Assembly (NCBI RefSeq): GCF_900090265.1
Contig: NZ_LT607752.1
Coordinates: forward strand, 3,348,001-3,412,000
Length of the DNA stretch: 64,000 nt
Reading direction: 5' to 3'
Source: Micromonospora rifamycinica
GTDB taxonomy: Bacteria > Actinomycetota > Actinomycetes > Mycobacteriales > Micromonosporaceae
Position 1 is the stretch's first letter, and the number at the start of each line of letters is the position of its first letter. This document shows, one piece after another, positions 51,680 to 61,258 of the stretch. The translations under genes and the position numbers were made by a program. The notes beneath the pieces are model-generated. The model did no database searches and was not told the DNA's origin. It saw only the letters and a list, made by a program, of their open reading frames with translations.

Positions 51680-53026
51680 TCAGGCCGCCCGGCTGGTGAC
51701 CGGGATCGGCTGCGACGCCTCCGCGAACTCCTCACGCGGGTCGTGCAGCTGCCCGAGGGCGACCACCTCACGCTTGAGGAAGAAGGCCAGCGACCAGTCC
51801 ACCACGACCCGGACCTTGCGGTTGAACGACGGGATCCGGCTCATGTGGTACGTCCGGTGCATGAACCAGGCCGGCCAGCCCTTCATCTTGATGCCGTACA
51901 CCTGGGCCACGCCCTTGTGCAGGCCGAGGCTGGCCACGCTGCCGGCGTGCTTGTGCTTGTAGTCGACCGGCTCCCGGCCGCGCACCACCAGCGCGATGTT
52001 GTCGGCCATCCGGGCGGCCTGGCGCACCGCGTGCTGGGCGCTGGGCGAGCAGTAGTTGCCCGGCTCCTTGGTGAGATCCGGTACCGCGGCGCAGTCACCG
52101 GCGCTCCACGCCCCCTCGACCACCCGGTCGCCGTCGACGACCTGGAGGGTGGGCAGGCAGGTGACCCGCCGCCGCTCGTCGCGGGGGAAGTCCGTGCGGT
52201 CCAGCATCGGCGACGGCTTGACGCCGGCCGTCCAGACGATGGTGTCGGAGCGGAAGCTGTCGCCGTCGGAGAGCTTCACCACCCCGTCGACGCAGGACTC
52301 GAGCCGGGTGTCCAGCCGGATGTCCATGTTCCGCTTGAGCAGCTGCTGCACCGTGTAGGCGCCCATGTCCCGGTCGACCTCGGGCAGCACCCGCTGGGTC
52401 GCCTCGACCAGCACCCAGCGCATGTCGTCCGGCTCCAGCTCCGGGTAGTAGCGCAGCGCGTCCCGGGCCATGTCCTCCATCTCGGCCAGCGCCTCGATGC
52501 CGGCGTAGCCGCCGCCGACGAAGGTGAAGGTCAGCGCGGAGCGGCGGACGTCGGGGTCCGGCGTGGCGGCCGCCACGTCGAGCCGGTCCAGCACGTGGTT
52601 GCGCAGGTAGATGGCCTCGCCGATGGTCTTGAAGCCGATCCCGTGCTCGTGCAGGCCCGGGATCGGCAGGGTGCGGGACACCGAGCCGGGGGCCACCACC
52701 ACGTGGTCGTACGGGATCTCCCGGGTCGGGCCGACGATCGGCTGCACCACCGCGGTCTTGCGGCTGTGGTCGATCCGGGTCACCGCACCCGCGACGATCT
52801 TGCACTTGCGCAACTCACGCCGCAGCGGCACCACGGAGTGCCGGGGCGAGATGTTGCCGGCCGCCGCCTCCGGGAGGAACGGCTGGTACGTCATGTGCGG
52901 CTGCGGGTCGACCACGACGACCTCGGCCTCACGGGAGCTCAGCTTCTTGGACAGGCGCAGAGCGGCGTACAGGCCCACGTGCCCGGCACCCACGACAAGG
53001 ATCCGCTTCGGATTCACGTCATCCAT
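51680..53026 (-). CDS. type II NADH dehydrogenase (NDH-2)
   Basis: Peripheral membrane flavoprotein passing electrons from NADH to menaquinone without proton pumping; 448 residues. Two dinucleotide folds: FAD site VVGAGHVGLYAALRLSKKL (residues 12-30) and NADH site FVGGGYAGIEALAEME; TIVWTAGVKPSP and GAWSAGDCAAVPD are the usual FAD-contact motifs. C-terminal amphipathic stretch (RVVVDWSLAFFLKREVVALG) suits membrane binding. Start ATG 53026 has GGGGAAAG upstream; the frame extends far beyond without support. Confidence 0.92.
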   Translation of the reverse strand: MDDVNPKRILVVGAGHVGLYAALRLSKKLSSREAEVVVVDPQPHMTYQPFLPEAAAGNISPRHSVVPLRRELRKCKIVAGAVTRIDHSRKTAVVQPIVGPTREIPYDHVVVAPGSVSRTLPIPGLHEHGIGFKTIGEAIYLRNHVLDRLDVAAATPDPDVRRSALTFTFVGGGYAGIEALAEMEDMARDALRYYPELEPDDMRWVLVEATQRVLPEVDRDMGAYTVQQLLKRNMDIRLDTRLESCVDGVVKLSDGDSFRSDTIVWTAGVKPSPMLDRTDFPRDERRRVTCLPTLQVVDGDRVVEGAWSAGDCAAVPDLTKEPGNYCSPSAQHAVRQAARMADNIALVVRGREPVDYKHKHAGSVASLGLHKGVAQVYGIKMKGWPAWFMHRTYHMSRIPSFNRKVRVVVDWSLAFFLKREVVALGQLHDPREEFAEASQPIPVTSRAA

Positions 53027-53121
53027 CTTTCCCCGGGCGGCCCTGGAAATACCGGTCGAGACCCCCTTCTGTGACGGAGCACAACACCTGTGAGCTGCGT
53101 GACGTTCCCGCCGACAGCCCG

Positions 53122-53691
53122 CTACCGGCGGCGCAGCAACCAGCCCAGCAACCCGCTCGTACCCACCGCCACCAGCAGCCCGACCACGGTGACGGCCTGG
53201 GAACCGGAGTCCGGGCCGAGCTGACCCGACCCGGCCAGCAGCACGCCGATCACCGCGGAGGCCAGCACCACCGCACCGGCCCGGGTGACCCAGCGCAACA
53301 CGACATTCGGGTCGATCGCCCCGTCGTACGGCAGCACGGCCGCCAACGCGCAGAGGGTGTGTCCGAGGTAGAGCAGGGCCGCCACCGCCAACAACCGCCA
53401 CAGCGCGATCGGCCGGTCGTACCCGGCCGAGGCGAACACCCACCCGACCACCGTGACCAGCGCGGCGAAGGTCGGCCACACCCGTCGTGGCGCCACCGCC
53501 GGCAGCACCGCCACCACCGTCAACGCCAGCACCGACCGGGCGCTGAACAACTCCACCGGATACGCCAGGAGCAGACCGGCGAGCCCGACCAGGAAGACGG
53601 CACCGCGTACCAGCAACGGCAGCAACGCCACCCGGCGCGCCGCCGTGCGCGCCGCCCGGACCCGCTCCCGCGCCGCCGCCACCGCGCTCAC
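53122..53691 (-). CDS. 189-residue multi-TM protein of the MoxR/DUF58 cluster
   Basis: Last gene of the cluster: basic N-terminus (AAARERVRAARTAARR), then five hydrophobic helices and a short basic end LLGWLLRRR. GTG 53691 overlaps the DUF58 stop by 4 bp (GTGA), so it is co-translated. No known family; it probably works with the DUF58/MoxR proteins in the envelope. Confidence 0.8.
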   Translation of the reverse strand: MSAVAAARERVRAARTAARRVALLPLLVRGAVFLVGLAGLLLAYPVELFSARSVLALTVVAVLPAVAPRRVWPTFAALVTVVGWVFASAGYDRPIALWRLLAVAALLYLGHTLCALAAVLPYDGAIDPNVVLRWVTRAGAVVLASAVIGVLLAGSGQLGPDSGSQAVTVVGLLVAVGTSGLLGWLLRRR

Positions 53692-55028
53692 CGGCCACCT
53701 ACCCGGGGAGCGGTCGCCAACCGGGCGACGTCCCGCAGCACCTGGTCCAGGCTGCCGGCGCCGGCCCACCCCACCACCGGCACGCCGTGCTCCCGGAGCT
53801 GGGTGATCATCGTGTCCCGGTCCAGCCGCCACAGCCGGTACGCCACCGGCGCCCACCCCCGGTCCCCGGGCGGGGCCAGGTCGGCCGGCAGGGTGTCCAC
53901 CGCCACCACGAAGCGACCGCCCCGGGCCAACCGGGCCAACATCTGCGCGGACCGCTCGTCGAGCAGCGGGGTGAGCACCACCACCAGCGCGTCGGCGGAG
54001 AGCACCTGCGGGCCGAAGACCTGGTCGTACGAATCGTGCGGGGACGACTCCGCGTGCACGTCGAGCAGCCACTCCAGCACCGTCAGGTACTGCCGACGGC
54101 CGGTGGCCGGGCGCAGCCGGCGGGCCGCCGGACCGTACTCCAGCAGCGCCACCCGGTCACCCCGGTGCAGGTAGTGCTCGGCGATCGCGGCAGCCGCCCG
54201 GACCGTGGTGTCCAGCACCGAGGCCGTGCCGTCCACCCCGCCGGAGCGGCCCGCCTCGGCCAGCACGTCGAGCAGCACGACCACCTCGGCGTCCCGGTCG
54301 GACAGGGTCGACGCCACGTGCAGCTGCCGGGTCCGCAGCGACACCCGCCAGTCGATCCGGCGCAGCCGGTCCCCCGGCCCGAAGACCCGCACCCCGGCCA
54401 GCTCACCGCCCTCCCCCGGCCGCCGCGAGCGGTGCCCGCCGACCAGCCCGGCGGCCCGGGGCATCGCCTCCACCGCCTCGAACGGCTCGGTCTTCGGGTA
54501 CACCCGCATCCGCAGCGGATCGGTGAGCACCGCCCGGGACACCAGCAGCCCGTCGGCGGCGGCGGCCCGGGCACCCGCCGGGCCGATCGGATGCCGGCCC
54601 CACCGCAGCGCGGTGCCGGCCAGCTCCAGGTCGACGGCGGTGCCGGTGGCCAGCGTGGTCACGAAGGGCCGGTCCGCGCCGCCGGAGCGGCTGACGTCCA
54701 GCCCGAGCCCGCCGAAGCCGGCCCGCCGCACCCGCAACCACGGCGAGATCCGGGTCCGGACCACGACCACGTCGTACGACACCACGTCCGGGTTGCCCAC
54801 CGCCACCGCCCCGGCCAGCTCGCCCCCCTCGACCAGCTGGCCGTCCGCGGCGGTGATCTCCAGCTCCGGGGCGGCGACCGGCCGGCGGCGCAACGCGTAC
54901 GCGGTGCCGAGCGCGAACGGGGTGGCCAGCACCACGAGGTCGACCCGGCCCAGCAGCACGGCGGCGATCAGCAGCAGCCCGGTGAGCAGCACCGCCCGGC
55001 CGAGCGCCCAGGTGGGCGACCAGCCCAC
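53688..55028 (-). CDS. DUF58 domain membrane protein
   Basis: 446 residues. Two hydrophobic helices near the N-terminus (about 9-45), an extracytoplasmic-type beta region, then the DUF58 domain with GVRVFGPGDRLRRIDWRVSL (the family's hallmark) and a vWA-like fold (VVVLLDVLAEAG; ALVVVLTPLLD). GTG 55028 chosen because AGGAGG lies five bases before it; an upstream GTG at 55052 is possible. Encoded with the MoxR ATPase 29 bp upstream, the usual pairing. Thought to act in maturation or assembly of envelope proteins. Confidence 0.9.
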   Translation of the reverse strand: MGWSPTWALGRAVLLTGLLLIAAVLLGRVDLVVLATPFALGTAYALRRRPVAAPELEITAADGQLVEGGELAGAVAVGNPDVVSYDVVVVRTRISPWLRVRRAGFGGLGLDVSRSGGADRPFVTTLATGTAVDLELAGTALRWGRHPIGPAGARAAAADGLLVSRAVLTDPLRMRVYPKTEPFEAVEAMPRAAGLVGGHRSRRPGEGGELAGVRVFGPGDRLRRIDWRVSLRTRQLHVASTLSDRDAEVVVLLDVLAEAGRSGGVDGTASVLDTTVRAAAAIAEHYLHRGDRVALLEYGPAARRLRPATGRRQYLTVLEWLLDVHAESSPHDSYDQVFGPQVLSADALVVVLTPLLDERSAQMLARLARGGRFVVAVDTLPADLAPPGDRGWAPVAYRLWRLDRDTMITQLREHGVPVVGWAGAGSLDQVLRDVARLATAPRVGGR

Positions 55029-55057
55029 CGTCGCCTCCTGACGGTCAGGCACGACGA

Positions 55058-56065
55058 TCAGCGCCCGGCCCGGCCGGCCGCGTAGCTGGGCAGCGCGCCG
55101 CTGGCCGGGGCCGGGGTCTGCTCCAGCACCTCGCCGACCACGAACGACGGGTCCACCCGACGCAGCCACATCTCCGGGCGCAGGGTGATCCGGTGGGCCA
55201 GCGCGGGGGCGGCCACCTCCTTCACGTCCTCCGGCACCACGTAGTCCCGCCCGGCGAAGACGGCCCGGACCCGGGCCAGCAGCAGCAGCGCCAGCGACCC
55301 GCGCGGCGACGCCCCGACCAGCACCGACGGGTGCTCCCGGGTGGCCGCGGTGAGGTCCACGATGTACTTGCCGACGGAGTCCTCCACCACCACGTCCTCC
55401 AGCGCGGCCTGCATGGCCCGCAGGGTGCCGGCGTCGACCACCGGCTCGATCTGCGCCTCCTCGCGACGACGGTCCATCCGTCGGCGCAGCACCTCCCACT
55501 CCTCGTCGCGCTGCGGATAGCCGAACGACACCCGCAGCAGGAACCGGTCGAGCTGCGCCTCGGGCAGCGGGTACGTGCCCTCGTACTCGATCGGGTTGGC
55601 GGTGGCCAGCACGTGGAACGGCGCGTCCAGCCGGTAGGTGACGCCCTCGACGGAGACCTGCTTCTCCTGCATCGCCTCCAGCAGCGCCGACTGGGTCTTC
55701 GGCGGGGTCCGGTTGATCTCGTCGGCGAGCAGCAGGTTGGTGAAGAGCGGACCGGCCCGGAAGGAGAAGTCGCCGCTGCGCTGGTCGTAGAGGAACGAGC
55801 CGGTGACGTCGGCGGGGAGCAGGTCGGGGGTGAACTGGAGCCGGCGGAAGTCCAGCCCGAGGGCCTGGGCGAAGGAACGGGCGGTCAGCGTCTTGCCCAG
55901 CCCGGGTAGATCCTCCAGCAGCACGTGCCCGCCGGCCAGGATGCCGGCCAGCACCAGTTCCAGGGCCTCCCGCTTGCCGACCACGACCGTGCCGACCGCG
56001 TCCAGCACCGCCCGGGCCAGGTGGCCGACCTCCGTGGCGGGAATGCTGCGGTCCACGTCGTTCAT
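55058..56065 (-). CDS. MoxR-family AAA+ ATPase
   Basis: 335-residue AAA+ chaperone-like ATPase. Walker A PGLGKT (54-59), Walker B LLLADEINRTPPKTQSALLE, sensor 1 ATANPIEYEGTYPLPEAQLD, arginine-rich sensor 2 region VLVGASPRGSLALLLLARV. ATG 56065 overlaps the stop of the preceding gene (TGATG). Works with vWA/DUF58 proteins encoded next to it; substrate complex unknown. Confidence 0.94.
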   Translation of the reverse strand: MNDVDRSIPATEVGHLARAVLDAVGTVVVGKREALELVLAGILAGGHVLLEDLPGLGKTLTARSFAQALGLDFRRLQFTPDLLPADVTGSFLYDQRSGDFSFRAGPLFTNLLLADEINRTPPKTQSALLEAMQEKQVSVEGVTYRLDAPFHVLATANPIEYEGTYPLPEAQLDRFLLRVSFGYPQRDEEWEVLRRRMDRRREEAQIEPVVDAGTLRAMQAALEDVVVEDSVGKYIVDLTAATREHPSVLVGASPRGSLALLLLARVRAVFAGRDYVVPEDVKEVAAPALAHRITLRPEMWLRRVDPSFVVGEVLEQTPAPASGALPSYAAGRAGR

Positions 56066-56652
56066 CAGATCTTCTCCAGTTCGGCGACGATCACCGCGAG
56101 GTCGCGCGGCGACGGGGTACGGCGGGAGGGGGTGTCGAGGAAACTCCACAGCGGCTCCCCGAGCAGGGCGCGGGCCCGGACCGGGTCGGCCTCCCGGGTC
56201 AGGCCGTGGCGTTGGCGCAACCGCTCGTCGGCCAGCTCGCCGAGGCGGGGCAGGATCCGTTCGGTGAAGCGTTCCGGGCTGTTCGAGGCCCAGTCCAGCG
56301 GGCGCTCCCAGCCGTTGATGGCGGCCCGCAGCGCGTCCCGGGCCGCCCAGTTGTAGTCGCCCGACTCCTCGCCGGCCGGGGTCCGGACACCGGCGCGGGG
56401 TGGCGGCGGTGGGGCCAGCGCGGCGGTCACCCGCCGGACGGCGAGCACCGCCAGCACCCCGGCCACCACGATCGCGAGGGAGAGTTGCAGGCCGACCGCG
56501 CGCAGGCCGACCAGGATCACGGCGGTCACCCCGGCGGCCGTCAGGAGCAGCCGGAACAGCCAACGGACGCGCCCGCCCCGGGCCGCTCCCGACCGGGCCG
56601 GGGCCTCCTCCTCGAAGCGGAACAGGTCGTCCAGACCCGTCGACTCGCTCAC
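56065..56652 (-). CDS. 195-residue two-TM protein of the MoxR cluster
   Basis: Acidic N-terminus (LDDLFRFEEEAPA), two hydrophobic helices (about 30-70) and a cytoplasmic helical C-terminal domain (DYNWAARDALRAAINGWERP ... RDLAVIVAELEKI). Similar accessory genes accompany MoxR-DUF58 pairs in actinomycetes. It lies between the DUF4129 gene and moxR, with its stop overlapping the moxR start. No established function. Confidence 0.8.
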   Translation of the reverse strand: MSESTGLDDLFRFEEEAPARSGAARGGRVRWLFRLLLTAAGVTAVILVGLRAVGLQLSLAIVVAGVLAVLAVRRVTAALAPPPPPRAGVRTPAGEESGDYNWAARDALRAAINGWERPLDWASNSPERFTERILPRLGELADERLRQRHGLTREADPVRARALLGEPLWSFLDTPSRRTPSPRDLAVIVAELEKI

Positions 56653-56686
56653 CTCGGCACCCCACCGCTCGCGGCGTTGCGGGCGG

Positions 56687-57433
56687 TCACGCCGGCACCT
56701 GCGCGTCGGCCAGCGCGGTCAGTTCGCCCCGCAGCCGCCGTAGCGCCCCCCGGGCCTGGTCGCGCATCCGGGCGTCGACGGTACGGGTGGCGTAGCGGGC
56801 CTCGCGGTAGACGTGCGCGAAGCCGTCCAGCACGTCGGTGCTGGCGATGGCGGGCACGCCGGCCGCCGGGTCGCCGCGCAGCAGCCGGGCGACCAGGTCG
56901 GTCGGGGTGTCCCCGGTACGTCTCGGCACGCCGGCCTCGGTGGCCGCCTCCTCCAGCCGCACCCAGCAGGCGATGACGGCGGTACGCGGGTCGGTGTCGG
57001 CGTCGTCCAGCTCCTCCAGCCCGGCGTCGAGGGCGGCCATCACCTCCCGCGCGGTGCCCTCGGCGGTACGCCGGGCCCGCACCCCGGGCACCGCCCGGGT
57101 GGTCCGGCGCAACGCACCGCGCACCAATATCCAGGCCAGATAGCCGAAAGCGGTCAGGACGGCCAGTCCGAGCAGGGCGATCGCCACCGTGGCGATCCAC
57201 TGCGGGACGCTCGCCCGGGTCTGCTCGGCGTCGGTCCGCGGCTCGATCGGGATCGACGCGGCCGGCTCGGCCGTCGGGTACTCCGGCACGTAGGGCAGGC
57301 TCTCGGCGGCCGGCGGAATCCGGCTCGCGCCGATCGACGAGTGCCCCGCGGCGAGCGCGGCGGCGAGCAGCAGCAGCGCCACCAGGACGACGGGCCACCA
57401 TCTGCGCAGTACGCCGAGGACCATCGCCACCAC
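56687..57433 (-). CDS. DUF4129 membrane protein
   Basis: 248 residues: N-terminal helix (about 10-30), a periplasmic-side linker, a second helix (about 78-106) and a C-terminal helical DUF4129 domain (TAVIACWVRLEEAATEAGVP, then DTPTDLVARLLRG and YREARYATRTVD). DUF4129 is often fused to transglutaminase domains; here it is separate. First gene of the five-gene cluster. The udgB stop lies 10 bp upstream, so readthrough from udgB is likely. Confidence 0.85.
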   Translation of the reverse strand: MVAMVLGVLRRWWPVVLVALLLLAAALAAGHSSIGASRIPPAAESLPYVPEYPTAEPAASIPIEPRTDAEQTRASVPQWIATVAIALLGLAVLTAFGYLAWILVRGALRRTTRAVPGVRARRTAEGTAREVMAALDAGLEELDDADTDPRTAVIACWVRLEEAATEAGVPRRTGDTPTDLVARLLRGDPAAGVPAIASTDVLDGFAHVYREARYATRTVDARMRDQARGALRRLRGELTALADAQVPA

Positions 57434-57443
57434 CCCACGCTGC

Positions 57444-58244
57444 TCAGTCCACCGCCGCGAGCTGTCTGGCCCGGGTGAACACGTCGTCCAGCATCTCTGT
57501 GGTCAACCGCCCGGTGAAGGTGTTCTGCTGGCTGACGTGGTAGCAACCGAGCAGAGCGGGAGCGGCCGACCCGGACCAGTGTGCCCCATGGCCGAAGAGC
57601 GGTCGCGGGCTGGGCGGCCGGACGCCGTACACCTGGCGTAGCACCGGCCACCACGCCGCCCAGGCGAACGCGCCCAGCGCGACCACCACCCGCAGGGTCG
57701 GGCGGATCAGCTCCACCTCCCGGTGCAGCCAGGGGGCACAGGTGTCCCGCTCGGCCGGGGTGGGCTTGTTGTCCGGTGGCGCGCAGCGTACGGCGGCGAA
57801 GATCCGGGTGCCGGTCAGCGCGAGACCATCGTCGGCGGCCACGCTGGTCGGCTGGTTGGCCAGCCCGGCGCGGTGCAGGGCGGCGAAGAGCACGTCGCCG
57901 GAGCGGTCCCCGGTGAAGACCCGGCCGGTCCGGTTGCCGCCGTGGGCCGCCGGGGCCAGACCGAGGATGCCGATCCGGGGTTCGGACGCCGCGCCGGGTG
58001 GGGTGGCCGGCGGTCCCGCGCCACCCCGACCGGTGCGGTTGTCGGGAGCGCCGAAGCCGGGCACCGGGCGGCCCCAGTAGTCCTGGTCGCGGAAGGCGGC
58101 CCGTTTCGTCCGGGCGACCTCCTCGCGCCAGTCGACCAGGCGCGGGCAGGCGAAACAGTCGCTGACCGCGGCGTCGAGACCGGCCAGGTCGGCCACCCGG
58201 GCGGCGTGGTCGGCCACCCGGGCGGGGGTACGCGACTCAACCAA
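57444..58244 (-). CDS. udgB: uracil-DNA glycosylase, family 5 (UdgB type)
   Basis: Fe-S uracil/hypoxanthine-DNA glycosylase of base excision repair. Cysteine ligands in [10 protein letters not shown] (CxxC) and later in [20 protein letters not shown]; the catalytic-type motif [19 protein letters not shown] (motif 1) and [12 protein letters not shown] (motif 3) are typical of UdgB, known in M. tuberculosis as Rv1259. Start is uncertain: TTG 58244 overlaps the previous stop by 8 bp; GTG 58217 is the alternative. About 266 residues. Confidence 0.9.
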   Translation of the reverse strand: MVESRTPARVADHAARVADLAGLDAAVSDCFACPRLVDWREEVARTKRAAFRDQDYWGRPVPGFGAPDNRTGRGGAGPPATPPGAASEPRIGILGLAPAAHGGNRTGRVFTGDRSGDVLFAALHRAGLANQPTSVAADDGLALTGTRIFAAVRCAPPDNKPTPAERDTCAPWLHREVELIRPTLRVVVALGAFAWAAWWPVLRQVYGVRPPSPRPLFGHGAHWSGSAAPALLGCYHVSQQNTFTGRLTTEMLDDVFTRARQLAAVD

Positions 58245-58923
58245 GTTTGGCCCGGAAGAGTTCCAGGGTGCGGGCCCAGGCGGTGGCGGCGGCCCGCTGG
58301 TCGAAGTTCTCCGGCCGGTCCTCGTTGAAGAACGCGTGCGCGGTGCCCGGATAGTCGTACGTCTGGAAGGTGCCACCGGCGTTCTCGACCGCCCGGCGTA
58401 CCGTCTGCACCCCGTCGGCGGCGGCGAGACCGTCCGCCTCGGAGCAGTGCACGACCGCCGCCTTGCCCGCGTAGTCTGCCCACTCGGTGGGCATGCCGTC
58501 CCACGGCAGCCGGGGGTAGAACGCGGCGGTGGCCACGATCCGCTCGGCCCGGGTCGCCGCCCAGAGGGCCAGGCTGGCGCCGGCGCAGAACCCGGCGCAG
58601 CCCACCTTGCCGGTCACCTCGGCCCGGCCGGCCAGGAACTCCGCCGCCACGGCGATGTCGGCCGCCGCCTCGTCCATCTGGGTGCTGTTGAGCATCTGCC
58701 GGGGCTCGCTCGGCCTGCTGGCCGGCTGGCCGTGCCGGAAGTCGGGGGCCAGCGCGACGAAACCGGCCTCGGCGAACCGGTCCACCACCGAGCGGATGTG
58801 CGGGACGAGGCCCCACCAGTCCTGGATCACGATGACCGCCGGGCTGGCCGCGCCGCTGGACGGTATCGCGAGATACCCCTCGCCGGCCCCTGCGTCGCGG
58901 CGGTAGCTCACCATCTCACCCAT
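58237..58923 (-). CDS. dienelactone hydrolase family protein
   Basis: Alpha/beta hydrolase with a cysteine nucleophile: [13 protein letters not shown] (G-x-C-x-G), acid/base partners in [12 protein letters not shown] and [12 protein letters not shown]. 228 residues from ATG 58923, chosen because AGGAGG lies eight bases upstream; ATG 58950 lacks a ribosome site. Probably hydrolyses dienelactone or similar lactones/esters in aromatic breakdown. Overlaps udgB downstream. Confidence 0.9.
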   Translation of the reverse strand: MGEMVSYRRDAGAGEGYLAIPSSGAASPAVIVIQDWWGLVPHIRSVVDRFAEAGFVALAPDFRHGQPASRPSEPRQMLNSTQMDEAAADIAVAAEFLAGRAEVTGKVGCAGFCAGASLALWAATRAERIVATAAFYPRLPWDGMPTEWADYAGKAAVVHCSEADGLAAADGVQTVRRAVENAGGTFQTYDYPGTAHAFFNEDRPENFDQRAAATAWARTLELFRAKLG

Positions 58924-59076
58924 CGGCCCGTCCTCCTGTCGGTCAGTCATCGTTGGCTGGTCGCAGGGCGTTCCTACGTGTCGGTAGCCTGCCACGGCGG
59001 AACACGTGTCGGGAAGATGCCGGAACAGTGGGATACACCTCGTATTAACCCGCCGGTGGCCGGGGGACACAGCGAC

Positions 59077-59100
59077 GGCGGCGCGGAATTCCGCGCCGCC
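59077..59100. promoter_or_regulatory. 24-bp perfect palindrome upstream of the hydrolase gene
   Basis: GGCGGCGCGGAA and its exact complement, without loop, 154 bp before the dienelactone hydrolase start. It could be an operator for a dimeric regulator or simply a repeat. Confidence 0.5.
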
Positions 59101-59129
59101 GTCGACAGACCACCGTGGTGCCCGGGAAG

Positions 59130-59205
59130 GCCCTGGTGGCGGGCCTTGCGACCCGCCGCCCCGGCCGGATCGAGCCCGGCGGCGGGCCTTGCGACCCGCC
59201 GCGCC
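59130..59205 (-). terminator. duplicated hairpin after the LppU-like gene
   Basis: Two copies of GGCGGGCCTTGCGACCCGCC, each able to form a stem (GGCGGG/CCCGCC), about 30 bp downstream of the stop at 59240. Probable terminator, no T-run. Confidence 0.55.
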
Positions 59206-59239
59206 CCGGCCGGGGCCGGCCGCCGCGGTCCCGCCGGGC

Positions 59240-59749
59240 TCAGGCCTTCTTGGTCAGGCAGAGCAGGTAGCCCTTGCCACCCGGGGCGATGTTGTAGAAG
59301 AGGTAGGCGTCGTCACCCTCCTTGATGTACTGCTCGCACGCCTTGCCCTCCTTGGCCTGCGCCTCGGTCTGGTTCTCCACCCGGCCGACCACGTTGTAGG
59401 CGGCCTCGGTCGAGGTGCACCCGACCACCTTGGCGTCGTTGACCGACTGCTCCTCGGTGCCGGTCACCTCGGGCAGCTCGGCGATGCAGTCACCGGCCTT
59501 CGCCTCGGCCGTCTCGTCCGGGTTGAGGAAGTTGCCGATGGCGCTGGCGGCGCCGAACTTCAGCACGGCGATCACCAGGAAGGCGACGATCGCGCCGATG
59601 ATGCCGAGCGCCTTCTTCGCGCCGCCACCCTTCGACCCCTTCGACCCCTCCGGCTCCTCCGGTGCGGCAGCGGGGGCCGGGGTGACCGGCTCGGGCTGGC
59701 CGGCCGGCTCGGCCTGTGGCGCGGGGGACGATGCGACCTGCTCTGACAC
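59240..59749 (-). CDS. LppU/SCO3897-like membrane protein
   Basis: 169 residues: Pro/Ala/Glu-rich cytoplasmic N-terminus (about 1-45), one transmembrane helix (LGIIGAIVAFLVIAVLKFGA), and an extracellular domain with paired cysteines (AGDCIAELP, KVVGCTSTEAAYNVVGRV, GKACEQYIK, YLLCLTKKA). The four cysteines and the GDCIxxL / VxCxSxxAxYxVVGRV blocks are those of the actinobacterial LppU-like family. Function unknown; no lipobox here, so it is a membrane-anchored variant. Confidence 0.8.
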   Translation of the reverse strand: MSEQVASSPAPQAEPAGQPEPVTPAPAAAPEEPEGSKGSKGGGAKKALGIIGAIVAFLVIAVLKFGAASAIGNFLNPDETAEAKAGDCIAELPEVTGTEEQSVNDAKVVGCTSTEAAYNVVGRVENQTEAQAKEGKACEQYIKEGDDAYLFYNIAPGGKGYLLCLTKKA

Positions 59750-59858
59750 GGGATGTCCTTCCGAGGGGTGAATGAGCAGACGACAACGTAGCCACGAAGA
59801 TCGGCGTGCGCTGCCCCGTTCCCCTCGTCCGTTCAGCTATTTCCCAGCAACGGCACGG

Positions 59859-60929
59859 TCATCCGGTGACCGTGGGTAGGGGCGTGCTCGCCGGCCCGGA
59901 CACCGACGGCGGAACCGGCGGGACGGAACCCGACGGGACCGGCGGGGTCGGAGTCCCCGACGGGGTGGCCGGCGGGGCCGGAGCATCCGACGCGGTGGCC
60001 GGCGGCGGGGTCCGCGTCGGGGCACCCGGGGTGGCGGCGGAACCGGGCGGGAGCGGGGCGACCGCCGGCGGGCGCGGCCGGAACGGCGCCTGCTCCGGAC
60101 AGTACGGGTAGCCGCGCTGCACCGGATTGACGTCGGGCAGGGCCGGATCGTCGCAGGCCGGCCAACCCAACCGGATCGGGGTGCCGTTCTGGTCGAAGAG
60201 CCGGGCGTTCTGCACCAACCGCCCCTCACTGTCGTAGACGTAGACGTCCTGCACCTGGTCGTACGGGTTCTGCACCGAGGTCGATTCGTAGCCGTAGTCG
60301 TAGTCGGAGCGGGCGTGACCGTCCACGTCGGCCACCGCGCCGATCGCGAACAGCACCAGCACCGCGGCGGTAGCGTGCACCGACCACCGCCGCCAGGACC
60401 GCAGCCCGGGGGTACGCCGGCCCAACCAGATGGAGCCGAACACCAGGCCGGCGAGCATCAGCAGGCCGACGAACGCACTGCCGTCGAGCCGGGGCAGCAG
60501 CCCGAGCGGGCCGTCGGTGCTGAGCGCGGTGACCAGCATGGCGGCCAGGTAACCACGGGCCACCCACCAGGCCGGACGGAGCAGCCGCAGGAACTCCCCG
60601 GCCGTGGCGTGGCCGAACAGGGGGCCGAGCCGGGCGTCGACCCGGCCGACCCGGGCCCGGGTGCGCCCCACGAGGGCGGCGATCCGCCGGTCGAGGACCC
60701 GTCGACCGGCGGCCGGATCCCCCGCCCCCGCGGCGGCACGCAGCTCCGCCGCGTACGCCTCCGGGGTGCCCAGCCGGTCCACCAGGGAGCCGTCCGATTC
60801 GACGGCCACCTCGGCGAGGTGTTCCGGCAGATCCTCGGTCAGCTCGTCGCGTTCCTGCGCCGGCAGGTCGGCCAGTGCCACCCGCACCCGCTCGACGTAG
60901 TCCGTGATCTCCTGCCCAGTGACGGTCAT
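59859..60929 (-). CDS. HAAS-domain membrane protein controlled by PadR
   Basis: 356 residues: N-terminal HAAS/DUF1700-like helical domain (ITDYVERVRVALADLPAQER and a DELTEDLPEHLAEVA helix), three to four transmembrane helices (about 125-215), then an extracytoplasmic region with tyrosine-rich segments (ARSDYDYGYESTSVQNPYDQ) and a long Pro/Ala/Gly tail. Such proteins are typically encoded with a PadR regulator, as here (4-bp overlap GTGA with the upstream gene). They are thought to sense or buffer envelope stress; the ligand is unknown. Confidence 0.85.
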   Translation of the reverse strand: MTVTGQEITDYVERVRVALADLPAQERDELTEDLPEHLAEVAVESDGSLVDRLGTPEAYAAELRAAAGAGDPAAGRRVLDRRIAALVGRTRARVGRVDARLGPLFGHATAGEFLRLLRPAWWVARGYLAAMLVTALSTDGPLGLLPRLDGSAFVGLLMLAGLVFGSIWLGRRTPGLRSWRRWSVHATAAVLVLFAIGAVADVDGHARSDYDYGYESTSVQNPYDQVQDVYVYDSEGRLVQNARLFDQNGTPIRLGWPACDDPALPDVNPVQRGYPYCPEQAPFRPRPPAVAPLPPGSAATPGAPTRTPPPATASDAPAPPATPSGTPTPPVPSGSVPPVPPSVSGPASTPLPTVTG

Positions 60930-61258
60930 GCCGCCATCCCCCGATCGTCGAGCAGCTGGTCCATCGTCGTGGCGAACGCGCGCCAGGTCTTGCCGGAGCG
61001 GGTGAGCTGGTCACGACCGGCGGCGTTGAGCGCGTAGTACTTGCGGTGCGGGCCGGACTCGCTCGGCACCACGTACGTGGTGAGCAGGCCGGCGGCGAAG
61101 AGTCGGCGGAGCGTGCCGTAGACCGAGGCGTCGCCGACCTCCTCCAGCCCGGCTTCGCGGAGCCGGCGGAGGATGTCGTAGCCGTAGCCGTCGGAATCCC
61201 GCAGCACGGCCAGCACGGCCAGGTCGAGCACACCCTTGAGCAACTGTGTGGTGTCCAC
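60926..61258 (-). CDS. PadR-family transcriptional regulator
   Basis: 110-residue winged-helix protein: LLKGVLDLAVLAVLRDSDGY, GYDILRRLREAG, SVYGTLRRLFAAGLL (recognition helix) and the wing GPHRKYYALNAAG. Short PadR of the PadR-s2 type with a C-terminal dimerisation helix. It is the first gene of the two-gene operon and likely represses it; the operator would lie in the 61259-61300 AT-richer stretch (CACTACTGCGCACTGCGAAG). Confidence 0.92.
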   Translation of the reverse strand: MDTTQLLKGVLDLAVLAVLRDSDGYGYDILRRLREAGLEEVGDASVYGTLRRLFAAGLLTTYVVPSESGPHRKYYALNAAGRDQLTRSGKTWRAFATTMDQLLDDRGMAA

